This document shows positions 1 through 6,792 of a stretch of DNA of 8,328 nucleotides, in pieces. The position numbers and the translations under genes were made by a program. Position 1 is the stretch's first letter, and the number at the start of each line of letters is the position of its first letter. The notes below the pieces were generated by a model, which saw only the letters and a program-made list of their open reading frames with translations, was not told where the DNA came from and ran no database searches. Source of the stretch: Alphaproteobacteria bacterium (GTDB lineage: Bacteria; Pseudomonadota; Alphaproteobacteria; Rhizobiales; Devosiaceae); assembly GCA_013152625.1 (NCBI GenBank), contig JAADFY010000028.1:1-8328 (forward strand), read 5' to 3'.

Positions 1-261
1 GCGGGATGCGATGCGCAATATTTGTTCACCGACGATGTGTTGGGGCAAAACCGGGGCCATGTGCCGCGCCATTCCAAGGTCTACCGCAATTTTGCCGCCG
101 AGTATGACCGGTTGCAGCGCGAACGCGTCGCTGCGTTCCGCGAATTTGCCGCCGATGTGGCCTCGGGGGCTTATCCCGCCTCCAGCCATGAAGTGGGCAT
201 CAGCGGGGCGGAACTTGAAGCGTTTGAAAATGCACTGGCGCTTGAAAAAAGCGACGTTTAG
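1..261 (+). CDS. panB: 3-methyl-2-oxobutanoate hydroxymethyltransferase (PanB type), C-terminal part
   Basis: The gene enters from the left edge in frame 1 and ends at TAG (259-261); 86 C-terminal residues are present and the true start lies outside the window. PanB adds a hydroxymethyl group from 5,10-methylene-tetrahydrofolate to 2-oxoisovalerate, making ketopantoate for pantothenate and CoA synthesis in the cytoplasm. The visible part begins AGCDAQYLFTDDVLG, followed by GHVPRHSKVY and then FREFAADVASGAYP. This corresponds to the end of the PanB TIM barrel, where family members carry a (D)GQ-hx-h-DhLG segment, a GHxPRHAK-like segment and a final helix ending in SGxYP. A tail of about 20 residues rich in Glu and Ala follows. 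It converges on the amidohydrolase gene with a 7-bp gap and belongs to a different transcription unit. A PanB-like paralogue with another substrate cannot be excluded because the active-site half is missing. Confidence 0.85.
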   Translation, partial: AGCDAQYLFTDDVLGQNRGHVPRHSKVYRNFAAEYDRLQRERVAAFREFAADVASGAYPASSHEVGISGAELEAFENALALEKSDV

Positions 262-268
262 CGGCAGT

Positions 269-1138
269 TCAGCTTAACGGATTATCGCCGTGCCACCAGT
301 GTTCGAACGGGTTTGAATGGATTATGGCGTCTATCGTCTCAGGGGATACCCGGGGCAGGCGTGTTCCTTCGACCTGGTCGTTGATCGTGCGCAGGCCGGC
401 AACCGACTCATCTATGGTGGTGAAGGGAAAATCGGTGCCAAAGAATATCTTGTCGATGATTTTGTATTCCTGAGAGGCGATGAGGATATTGTAATATTGC
501 CAGGGCCGGTAATACAGGGCCGAGATCTCACAAAAGACATTGGGCTGTTTGCGGACCACGGCAATGCAATCCTCAAACCAGGGATGACCCATATGGGCCA
601 ATATCATGGTCAGATCGGGATAGCGCAGGGCCACGGGCTCCACATGAATGGCGCGGCCAAAATCCACCGGGGCGTTGCGGGCATAAGTGGTGCCCATGTG
701 CATGGTCAGGGGGATGTTGTTTTTCGAGCAATACTCATAGACCGGGTCCAGGCGTTTGTCGCTTAATCCGACGCCGTTATAGATGGGGCCGAACTTGACT
801 CCCTTGAGTCCCAGATCCTCAATGGCGTGACGCAGCATTTCCATGCAATCGGGGCGGCGGGGGTCGGCATAGGCAAAACCGACCAGCTTGTCCGGGTATT
901 TCGTAACCGCTGCGGCAGTGGTTTCGTCGGTGCTTTCAATGCCGACGGAATCCCCGTAGCGGATGGCAAAAACAATGGCTTTTTCGGCGCCGGACATGGC
1001 TTTGTAAATGGTGTCGGCGTCAGAGCGGGTTTTGAGATCGCCGGGCCGGACCCTTGAGAGCTGGGTCTTAAACAGCGGTAACTCATGCTCGTCGTTCCAG
1101 ATGTTGACGTGGCAATCGAAGATGGGTCGGTCCGGCAT
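269..1138 (-). CDS. Amidohydrolase-2 family TIM-barrel hydrolase, possible sugar lactonase
   Basis: This 289-residue protein has the length and landmarks of the amidohydrolase-related (Amidohydro_2) family, which includes lactonases such as L-fuconolactonase and L-rhamnonolactonase as well as decarboxylases. Visible landmarks are FDCHVNIW near the N terminus (residues 7-14), KGVKFGPIYNG (112-122), LTMHMGTT with His147, ILAHMGHPW with His182 and His185, and FFGTDFPF with Asp236 as the likely catalytic acid. The N-terminal metal motif is unusual: the normal HxH reads H10-V-N12. There is no signal peptide, so it is cytoplasmic. The start is ATG at 1138 with AAGG about 10 nt upstream, 22 bp after the ATPase stop, so it is the last gene of the operon. 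In an operon with a sugar-acid dehydratase a lactonase role is plausible, but that is inference from context; the substrate is unknown. Confidence 0.85.
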   Translation of the reverse strand: MPDRPIFDCHVNIWNDEHELPLFKTQLSRVRPGDLKTRSDADTIYKAMSGAEKAIVFAIRYGDSVGIESTDETTAAAVTKYPDKLVGFAYADPRRPDCMEMLRHAIEDLGLKGVKFGPIYNGVGLSDKRLDPVYEYCSKNNIPLTMHMGTTYARNAPVDFGRAIHVEPVALRYPDLTMILAHMGHPWFEDCIAVVRKQPNVFCEISALYYRPWQYYNILIASQEYKIIDKIFFGTDFPFTTIDESVAGLRTINDQVEGTRLPRVSPETIDAIIHSNPFEHWWHGDNPLS

Positions 1139-1160
1139 GGTTTTGGTGCCTTGTGCTTGT

Positions 1161-1931
1161 TCAGTTTGCCCCGGAGGTCGGGGTGTGCAGCGATAACAGG
1201 AATTCGGACAGCTCGGGGTAGGTCATGGCGGAGGTCGGGGTGTCGAGGGCCAGTTCGCCCCGGTCGAGAATGATCAGGCGGTCACATACCTCGTGGATGT
1301 GATGAATATTGTGCTCGATATAGATGCACGAGCGCCCGCCGGCCTTGATGGAGCGGATGAAGTCCAGGACCTTTTGCACTTCCTTGAGCGCCAGGGCCAC
1401 GGTGGGTTCGTCGAGAATGATCAGGTCACTGTCAAAGTGCATGGCCCGGCCAATGGCCACCCCCTGGCGTTCGCCTCCAGAGAGATGGCTGACCGGGGTG
1501 TCGACGGAAATGCCGGCGCTGCGAAAGCCGATCGCGGTTCGCATAATGTGCTCGGCAATTTTCTTTTCCGCTTTGACGTCTATGAATCCGAGCCAGTTGG
1601 TGATGGGGCGCCCGACGAAGAAATTGCGCCACAGGGGCTGTTTTTCGCCCAGGGAAGAATCCTGATAAACGGTTTCCAGGCGCAATTCATGGGCCCGGCG
1701 CACGTTGTATCCTGCGGTGTTGATTTTCCTGCCATGGATGTAAAGGTTGCCACTGGTGGGGGTTTCAACACCGGTCAGCACTTTTATCAGGGTCGACTTT
1801 CCAGCCCCGTTGTCGCCGATCAGACCGACAATCTCATTGGCGCCGATTTCCAGTGTGATGTTTTTCAAACTGACAATCTTGCCGTAGTTCTTGCCGATAT
1901 TTTCAAAGCGGACGAGGGGGCTGGAAGTCAT
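1161..1931 (-). CDS. Sugar ABC transporter ATP-binding protein (single ATPase domain)
   Basis: This is the ATPase subunit of a carbohydrate ABC importer, acting at the inner face of the cytoplasmic membrane. The 256 residues hold one nucleotide-binding domain: Walker A GDNGAGKST (39-47), Q-loop around Q90, signature LSGGERQGVAIGRA (150-163), Walker B LIILDEP with catalytic Glu175, and switch His207 in IEHN. RbsA/XylG/MglA proteins have two fused ATPase domains of about 500 residues; this is the short FrcA-like form, so it presumably works as a homodimer. The start is ATG at 1931 with only a weak purine-rich ribosome site (GTAAGCGAG). It lies 20 bp after the binding-protein gene, so efficient translation may depend on coupling. 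Neighbours supply the permease and binding protein, giving a complete importer. Confidence 0.95.
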   Translation of the reverse strand: MTSSPLVRFENIGKNYGKIVSLKNITLEIGANEIVGLIGDNGAGKSTLIKVLTGVETPTSGNLYIHGRKINTAGYNVRRAHELRLETVYQDSSLGEKQPLWRNFFVGRPITNWLGFIDVKAEKKIAEHIMRTAIGFRSAGISVDTPVSHLSGGERQGVAIGRAMHFDSDLIILDEPTVALALKEVQKVLDFIRSIKAGGRSCIYIEHNIHHIHEVCDRLIILDRGELALDTPTSAMTYPELSEFLLSLHTPTSGAN

Positions 1932-1951
1932 TTTTTGTACTCGCTTACCGG

Positions 1952-2929
1952 TTAACGAATGCCGGTTTTTATCAAGGCTTCCATGGCCTCGACATTTTCA
2001 AGGGTCATGGAACCGCCGCCGGTATTCACGTTAAGGCCGGCCAGTCCATATTTGCTTTCAAGAACGGCTGCGAGCACCGGCAGGAACCCCTGCAGATAGG
2101 GTTGCTGGTCCAGAATAACGGTGATGAAGCCGTCCTTGACGCCCTGAATGGCAGCCGAGGACAAATCAAAACCGGAAGCCGACACTTCGCCGGGCGCCTT
2201 GCCCGCGCCCTTGAGCACCTTGTCGAGCACCGCGGTTATGCCGCCATGGCCGGCCACGATAATCGCTTTGGCGTCCGGGTTGGATTCCAGATAGGCGATG
2301 AGGACCGGTATTGACAGGGACGGGTCGGCAACCGCTTCGTTGGACCATTGCAGCTTGTCATAGGTGATGCCGGCCTCATCGAGCACGTCCATCGAGCCCT
2401 TGGCAACAATGTTACCCGCCGCACCTTCAGCAAAGGCGCCATATACCACAACCTTGTCGCCGGCCTGCAGATCACCATTGTCAATGGTTAAGGAGGCCAG
2501 GTTGCGGCCGGCGCCGTAATTGTCGAGCCCGAAATAGCTCAGGCCGGTGCCCGGCAGAGCATTGTTGTTGACAATGACAACAATGCCGTCGGCCTTGGCT
2601 TTGCCGATGAACGAGGTCATGGCGTCGGTGCCGGGATGGCCCATGATGATAATGGCGTCGGGCTGGGCGGCCAGGGCCTCATTGGCCTGGGTGAGCATCT
2701 TTTGCGGGTTCCAGCCGGAATGCTGCTCGATGAGATTGACGTTGAGCACCCGGGCGGCAGCGCGGGCGCCGAGTTCGCGGGCCAGGGTTGCGGTGTCGCC
2801 GGGATTACCACCCAACTGGAAGTAAACGGTTAGACCGCTATCCACTTCCTCCTGGGCAATCGATGCAGCCGGCGCCAGCAAGAGGGCTGAAAACGCCAGG
2901 CCAGCCAGGCCTTTGAGTAATTTACGCAT
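1952..2929 (-). CDS. Periplasmic sugar-binding protein of ABC importer (Peripla_BP_4 type)
   Basis: This 325-residue substrate-binding protein captures the ligand in the periplasm and delivers it to the permease encoded just upstream. Residues 1-25 form a classic Sec signal peptide: MRKLLK, then a hydrophobic stretch, then a likely cleavage site SIA|QE. The mature protein begins a beta strand LTVYFQLGG and shows the two-lobe ribose-binding-like pattern: AARVLNVNLIEQHSGWNPQKM, LAAQPDAIIIMG, ADGIVVIVNNNALPG, and later PDAKAIIVAGHGGITAVLDKV. This fold is shared with the effector domain of the LacI regulator in the same cluster. The start is ATG at 2929 with a strong site, AAGGAAGGA, about 8 nt upstream. 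The gene sits 25 bp after the permease. Ligand identity cannot be read from sequence; a sugar, sugar acid or lactone fits the neighbours. Confidence 0.93.
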   Translation of the reverse strand: MRKLLKGLAGLAFSALLLAPAASIAQEEVDSGLTVYFQLGGNPGDTATLARELGARAAARVLNVNLIEQHSGWNPQKMLTQANEALAAQPDAIIIMGHPGTDAMTSFIGKAKADGIVVIVNNNALPGTGLSYFGLDNYGAGRNLASLTIDNGDLQAGDKVVVYGAFAEGAAGNIVAKGSMDVLDEAGITYDKLQWSNEAVADPSLSIPVLIAYLESNPDAKAIIVAGHGGITAVLDKVLKGAGKAPGEVSASGFDLSSAAIQGVKDGFITVILDQQPYLQGFLPVLAAVLESKYGLAGLNVNTGGGSMTLENVEAMEALIKTGIR

Positions 2930-2954
2930 TGCGTTGTTCCTTCCTTGGTTTTGA

Positions 2955-4016
2955 TCAGTTCCTCGCGCGAGAGCGAAGCCTTTTGAGCAACGGAACCTTG
3001 TCGGGGTCCGCGATTGCGGTGTTCATGGTGACGGAGACGATGAAAACGACGCCGATGAAAAATTGAGTCCAGAAGCCGCGAATGCCGCTGGCCACCAGAC
3101 CGGCCTCGATTATGGCAACGATCAGCGCGCCGATCATGGTGCCAATGACCATGCCGGATCCGCCAAATATCGAAGTGCCGCCGATAAAAACCGACGCGAT
3201 GACGATAAGCAGGTAACCCATACCCTGAGAGGAAAAATAGGTGTTGGTTTCCATGGTCAGCAAGACGCCGGCAAAGGCCGACAGCACGCCCATGAGGGTA
3301 AACAGCTTGACCTTTTCCAGGTTGGTGGCGATGCCGACAACCCTGGCCACCCGTGGGTTATCGCCAATGAACAGGATGGCTTCGCCAAAACGGTGGCGGT
3401 GCAGGATAAACCAGATCAGAACCACCATTCCAAAGGCCCAAAGTATCTGGACCGGGAACACCCCGATCCGGCCGACAAATATAGTGTGAATGGTCTCGTT
3501 GACGATTTCGGGAATGGCCACGGAAACCCCGTTCGAAACCACGGTCACCAGCCCGCCCCACAGGAACAGGGTGGCCAGGGTGGCGATCAGAGAGGGGATG
3601 CCGAGCTGGGTAACGATCAGACCGTTGGCAAACCCGAGAACGGAGCCGGTCAGCAGGGCGGCGGCAAAGGCCAGCCAGGTAAGCTCGTAGTTCTGGTACA
3701 GCGCAGAAAACACATAGGAGGAAAAGGCGACGATGGAGGGAAACGACAGGTCCATTTCGCCTGCCGTGGCCACAAGGGTCAGACCCAGGGCGATGATCAT
3801 GGGGGGGGGCACTGTGGCCAGAAAGCTCATGTAAATGCGGTAGCCGGTAAAGGCGCGCGGTGCGGTAAACATGAACAAAACCAACAAAAGGATCAGGACC
3901 AGAGCGATGGCGGCACCCTCGATCTTGGCGAGCCGGCCAACGAATTCACCAAGGGAATGCCGGGGCCTGGCGGCGGCTATCGGGGGGGTGGATGTTTCAG
4001 CGCGCTCGTCCATCAC
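2955..4016 (-). CDS. Sugar ABC transporter permease, RbsC-like (BPD_transp_2)
   Basis: This 353-residue inner-membrane protein forms the channel of the importer. A cytoplasmic N-terminal tail of about 35 residues precedes a hydrophobic segment (35-52) and several further membrane segments. The family loop that contacts the ATPase is seen at IGDNPRVARVVGIATNLEKVK (217-237), matching the GxNxxAAxxSGI-type loop of RbsC proteins, and IASVFIGGTSIFGGSGMVIG (273-292) is another family hallmark. Only one permease gene is present, so a homodimer is expected. The longest reading starts at GTG (4016), overlapping the RraA stop by 4 bp. An ATG immediately after it (4013) overlaps the same TGA by 1 bp and sits a better 7 nt from GGAG, so it may be the real start. 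Codons 70-72 are a run of nine C, coding for three prolines. Confidence 0.94.
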   Translation of the reverse strand: MMDERAETSTPPIAAARPRHSLGEFVGRLAKIEGAAIALVLILLLVLFMFTAPRAFTGYRIYMSFLATVPPPMIIALGLTLVATAGEMDLSFPSIVAFSSYVFSALYQNYELTWLAFAAALLTGSVLGFANGLIVTQLGIPSLIATLATLFLWGGLVTVVSNGVSVAIPEIVNETIHTIFVGRIGVFPVQILWAFGMVVLIWFILHRHRFGEAILFIGDNPRVARVVGIATNLEKVKLFTLMGVLSAFAGVLLTMETNTYFSSQGMGYLLIVIASVFIGGTSIFGGSGMVIGTMIGALIVAIIEAGLVASGIRGFWTQFFIGVVFIVSVTMNTAIADPDKVPLLKRLRSRARN

Positions 4017-4699
4017 AGCACTCCGTATTTTGCGTAAACGTCACGTAGATAGGACCCGTCCAGCAACTCCCTGAGGGAATGGTTTTCGCCATTGATTTTG
4101 TCAAAAGCGATGCTTAGCACCTGGGCTTCGAGCTTTTTGGGAATGACAACAACACCATCGGCATCGCCAAAGATCAGGTCGCCGGGAGAAACCTCGACCC
4201 CGTCACAAACGATGGGAACATCGATGGCGGTGACGTGGCCGCGACCTTTGGAATCCAGCGGCGCTATGCCGCCGTGAAAGACCGGCAGGCCCATGGCACG
4301 GATCTGGGTCACATCGCGCACGTAACCGTCCGTGATGCATCCAATCCCTCCCCGGGCCCGGCACGCGGTGCTTAGCAATGAACCCCAGGGCGCAATGCGG
4401 GTGGACCCCCCGCACGCGAATACGACGACATCTCCGGGTTTGAGATCGTCAACGATGGCGATTTCCAGTTCGTAGGGGTTCTCGCCCTCCGCGACGCTGT
4501 CGACTTCGGTGTAAAGACCGGTACGGGCCCGCCCACAAAGTTTTAGGGTGTCGTCCAGGGGGCGGATGCGCGGGGACATGGCCTGGTGCCTGCGCCCCAA
4601 GGCGTCCAGAGCATCGGACAGAACGGCGGTAAACAGCGTCTCCCACTCTAGGGGGAAAATGCCGGGGCGGTCGTGCAGGATGTCGGCGGCTTCTGACAT
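4013..4699 (-). CDS. RraA/HMG-aldolase family protein
   Basis: This 228-residue cytoplasmic protein belongs to the RraA-like family, formerly mislabelled 'dimethylmenaquinone methyltransferase'. Characterised members are class II pyruvate aldolases such as 4-hydroxy-4-methyl-2-oxoglutarate aldolase; E. coli RraA instead inhibits RNase E. Seen here: LSDALDALGRRHQ (27-39), LKPGDVVVFACGG (86-98), WGSLLSTACRARGG (105-118), CITDGYVRDV with Arg128-Asp129, MGLPVFHGG, DVPIVCDGVEVSPGD and GDADGVVVIP. Aldolases of this family have an acidic residue 21 positions before the Arg; here that residue is Ser107. The start is ATG at 4699 with AAAAGG upstream. The gene follows the dehydratase by 35 bp and overlaps the permease. 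Its position suggests it cleaves the 2-keto-3-deoxy acid made by the dehydratase, but this is inference and the altered motif leaves catalysis uncertain. Confidence 0.88.
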   Translation of the reverse strand: MSEAADILHDRPGIFPLEWETLFTAVLSDALDALGRRHQAMSPRIRPLDDTLKLCGRARTGLYTEVDSVAEGENPYELEIAIVDDLKPGDVVVFACGGSTRIAPWGSLLSTACRARGGIGCITDGYVRDVTQIRAMGLPVFHGGIAPLDSKGRGHVTAIDVPIVCDGVEVSPGDLIFGDADGVVVIPKKLEAQVLSIAFDKINGENHSLRELLDGSYLRDVYAKYGVL

Positions 4700-4734
4700 T
4701 TTACCTTTTATCCTTCTTCCCGGGGGTCCTGCCC

Positions 4735-6468
4735 CTAGAACGGCAGTTTTGAAACCGGCGTACCGCTGGATCCGATCAGAAAGTCAAAATCGACCCCCTG
4801 ATCGGCCTGCAGAACCGAGTTGATAAACATGCGACCGTACCCGCGGTCATAAGCGGGTTCGGGCGGGGTCCACGCGGTGCGCCGGCGGGCCATTTCATCG
4901 TCCGGGACTTCATGGTCCAGAGTGCCGCTTTGGGCATCAAGGCGCACGATGTCACCGGTTTTCAAGTGCGCCAGTGGTCCGCCGACCGCCGTTTCAGGGG
5001 TGACATGGAGGACCACGGTGCCAAAGGCGGTGCCACTCATGCGACCGTCGGAAATGCGCACCATATCGGTGACACCTTGTTGCAACAGCTTTTTGGGCAG
5101 GGCCAGATTGCCCACTTCGGGCATGCCGGGATACCCGACCGGGCCGGCGTTTTTTAACACCAGGATCGTCGTCGCATCGACGTCGAGATCGGGATCATCA
5201 ATCCCGGCTCTGAAATCATCGGCGGTTTCAAATACCAGCGCCCGGCCGCGGTGCACCATTAAATCGGGGGAAGCGGCGGAGGGTTTGATTACGGCGCCGC
5301 CGGGGGCGAGATTGCCGCGCAACACGATTATGCCACCCTGGCTGGCAACCGGATTATCCACCGGTCGGATGACTTCGTCGTTATAACATTGTGCATGTGC
5401 GAGCCGGTCGCCAATCGGTACTCCGTCCACAGTGGGCGCGTCCAGGTGGAGGCGATCGGGAATTCTGGCCATTAGGGCGGGCAGGCCGCCGGCGTGGAAA
5501 AATTCCTCCATCAGGAACCGGCCGGAGGGTTTCAGGTCCAAAAGGCACGGCAGGTCGCGGCCCAGTGTGTCCCAGTCATTAAGGTCAAAAGGGACGCCCA
5601 GGCGGCCGGCCAGAGCCAGAAGATGTATGACGGCGTTGGTGGATCCGCCGATGACGCCGTTGACCACAACTGCGTTTTCGAATGCCTGTCTGGTGATGAT
5701 CGAGGATATGGCGTGCCCGTTTTGAACCAGGTCGACGATGCGTTTGCCGGATTGTTCGGCCAGGACCTGGCGCCGACTGTCCGGGGCTGGAATGGACCCG
5801 TTCATGGGCAGCGCAATTCCGAGAGCCTCGCCGAGGGTGGCCATGGTGGACGCCGTGCCCATGGTCTGGCACGACCCGGCGGAACGGGACATGGCCGCTT
5901 CGGCGGCGGCATAGTCGTCTTTGCTCAGTTTTCCGGTCCGGAAGTCATCGTCAAAGCGGAAAATATCCGTGCCTGAACCCAGGTCGCGGCCCTGAAACCG
6001 GCCGTTTAACATCGGGCCGCCGGAGACGAGAATGGTGGGGATGTCACAGCTGGCAGCGCCCATGAGCAGTGCCGGCGTGGTCTTGTCGCACCCGGCCAGC
6101 AACACCACGCCATCGATGGGATTGGCGCGGATAGTCTCTTCGACATCCATGGAAACCAGATTGCGGAACAACATGGTCGTCGGCCGCATCAGGGGTTCGC
6201 CCAGACTCATGACCGGGAACTCAAGGGGAAACCCGCCGGCCAGCAACACACCGCGTTTAACGTGTCCGGCCAGTTCGCGAAGATGCCGGTTGCAGGGGGT
6301 CAGTTCAGACCAGGTATTGCAAATACCGATGACCGGGCGACCGTCGAACAGTTCGGGACCAAAGCCCTGACTTTTCATCCACGAGCGGGCAACGAACCCG
6401 TACTTGCCGGAGCTGGCGAACCACTCGGCGCTGCGAAAAGCAGTGGATTTTCGGCCCGATCCGGCCAT
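4735..6468 (-). CDS. IlvD/Edd family dehydratase, sugar-acid (aldonate) type
   Basis: This 577-residue cytoplasmic enzyme should dehydrate an aldonic acid to its 2-keto-3-deoxy form using an iron-sulfur cluster and a divalent metal. The three expected cluster cysteines are at 59 (SELTPCN), 127 (LLAGCDK) and 200 (SAGSCQTMG), the same numbering I recall for Rhizobium L-arabinonate dehydratase, which carries a [2Fe-2S] cluster. Lys129 after C127-D128 corresponds to the carbamylated lysine, Glu91 and Glu451 to metal ligands, and Ser478 in SDGRMSGT to the catalytic serine. Length and N terminus match the pentonate/hexonate dehydratase subgroup better than dihydroxyacid dehydratase (IlvD) or 6-phosphogluconate dehydratase (Edd). 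It is the first operon gene, with a very strong ribosome site (GGGGGGAGGA) about 7 nt before ATG 6468. The exact sugar acid is unknown, so no symbol is given. Confidence 0.93.
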   Translation of the reverse strand: MAGSGRKSTAFRSAEWFASSGKYGFVARSWMKSQGFGPELFDGRPVIGICNTWSELTPCNRHLRELAGHVKRGVLLAGGFPLEFPVMSLGEPLMRPTTMLFRNLVSMDVEETIRANPIDGVVLLAGCDKTTPALLMGAASCDIPTILVSGGPMLNGRFQGRDLGSGTDIFRFDDDFRTGKLSKDDYAAAEAAMSRSAGSCQTMGTASTMATLGEALGIALPMNGSIPAPDSRRQVLAEQSGKRIVDLVQNGHAISSIITRQAFENAVVVNGVIGGSTNAVIHLLALAGRLGVPFDLNDWDTLGRDLPCLLDLKPSGRFLMEEFFHAGGLPALMARIPDRLHLDAPTVDGVPIGDRLAHAQCYNDEVIRPVDNPVASQGGIIVLRGNLAPGGAVIKPSAASPDLMVHRGRALVFETADDFRAGIDDPDLDVDATTILVLKNAGPVGYPGMPEVGNLALPKKLLQQGVTDMVRISDGRMSGTAFGTVVLHVTPETAVGGPLAHLKTGDIVRLDAQSGTLDHEVPDDEMARRRTAWTPPEPAYDRGYGRMFINSVLQADQGVDFDFLIGSSGTPVSKLPF

Positions 6469-6540
6469 TTGAACGTCCTCCCCCCTTACGCGCTGGCAAG
6501 AGATAAATCGGCCATTTCGGCCTTCGAGTATTCTTCCCCC

Positions 6541-6561
6541 GGGCCGGTGTTATCCCGGCCC
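6541..6561 (-). other. Leader-RNA hairpin upstream of the dehydratase
   Basis: A perfect 7-bp inverted repeat, GGGCCGG / CCGGCCC, encloses a 7-nt loop. It lies about 75 bp upstream of the dehydratase start, inside the predicted untranslated leader, and abuts a run of nine C on the plus strand (G on the transcript). There is no U-run after the stem, so it is not an intrinsic terminator. It could affect leader stability or be neutral. Confidence 0.45.
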
Positions 6562-6581
6562 CCCCCCGGCGCCTGATTGAC

Positions 6582-6592
6582 CGCAATTTGCG
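6582..6592. promoter_or_regulatory. Possible auxiliary operator, CGCAATTTGCG
   Basis: A perfect 11-nt palindrome lies about 115 bp upstream of the dehydratase start and about 80 bp (centre to centre) downstream of the main LacI-type palindrome. A second half-site pair at this spacing would fit repression by looping, but its sequence differs from the main site, so it may belong to another regulator or be chance. Confidence 0.25.
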
Positions 6593-6658
6593 CTTATATT
6601 CACGCTTTGGGTTGCGCCTGCCGGGCGGGCCCTGAAGATCAGTTCAGTATCGGAAAAA

Positions 6659-6674
6659 CATGTAACGTTAAATG
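6659..6674. promoter_or_regulatory. LacI-family operator, CATGTAACGTTAAATG
   Basis: This 16-bp inverted repeat has a perfect TAACGTTA core and 14 of 16 symmetric positions; the single mismatched pair is G/A flanking the core. A central CG in an even palindrome of this kind is typical of LacI/GalR-family operators (compare the PurR and GntR sites). It overlaps the -10 and spacer of the predicted operon promoter and lies about 120 bp past the end of the LacI-family gene, so the adjacent regulator is the obvious candidate to bind it as a repressor. Confidence 0.65.
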
Positions 6675-6688
6675 AAACCCATTGTCAA
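6660..6688 (-). promoter_or_regulatory. Predicted sigma70-type promoter of the catabolic operon
   Basis: On the minus strand a perfect -35 box TTGACA (6688-6683) is followed after 17 nt by TTACAT (6665-6660), a weak -10 matching 3 of 6 consensus bases. Transcription would start near 6653 and give a leader of roughly 185 nt before the dehydratase ATG. The -10 and spacer are covered by the LacI-type palindrome. The -35 match is strong; the -10 assignment is uncertain by a base or two. Confidence 0.55.
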
Positions 6689-6792
6689 TCACCGGTCAGG
6701 GAGCGCGCAAGGCTTCTCAAAAACCAGTATAACCGGGCCATCCAGCACATTTTTCGACTTCAAAGGCCGCTATTTAACGATCACGGGTTATG

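Noticed and set aside
240..268. Possible terminator at the panB/amidohydrolase convergence (A6 run at 245-250)
   Set aside because: The minus-strand T-run is not preceded by a stable perfect stem; pairing around it has mismatches.
317..766. 149-codon + strand open frame opposite the amidohydrolase
   Set aside because: It is antisense to a gene with conserved motifs; composition and lack of a ribosome site argue against coding.
1293..1955. 220-codon open frame on the + strand opposite the ABC ATPase
   Set aside because: It is a mirror frame of a gene with all ABC motifs and has no family signature of its own.
3063..4037. 324-codon open frame on the + strand opposite the permease
   Set aside because: It is antisense to a clear membrane protein, is extremely rich in Gly, Asp, His and Gln, and has no recognisable domain; it is a by-product of codon bias.
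6721..6792. Second promoter with TATACT just after the regulator gene
   Set aside because: The -10-like hexamer has no -35 element at a workable distance.
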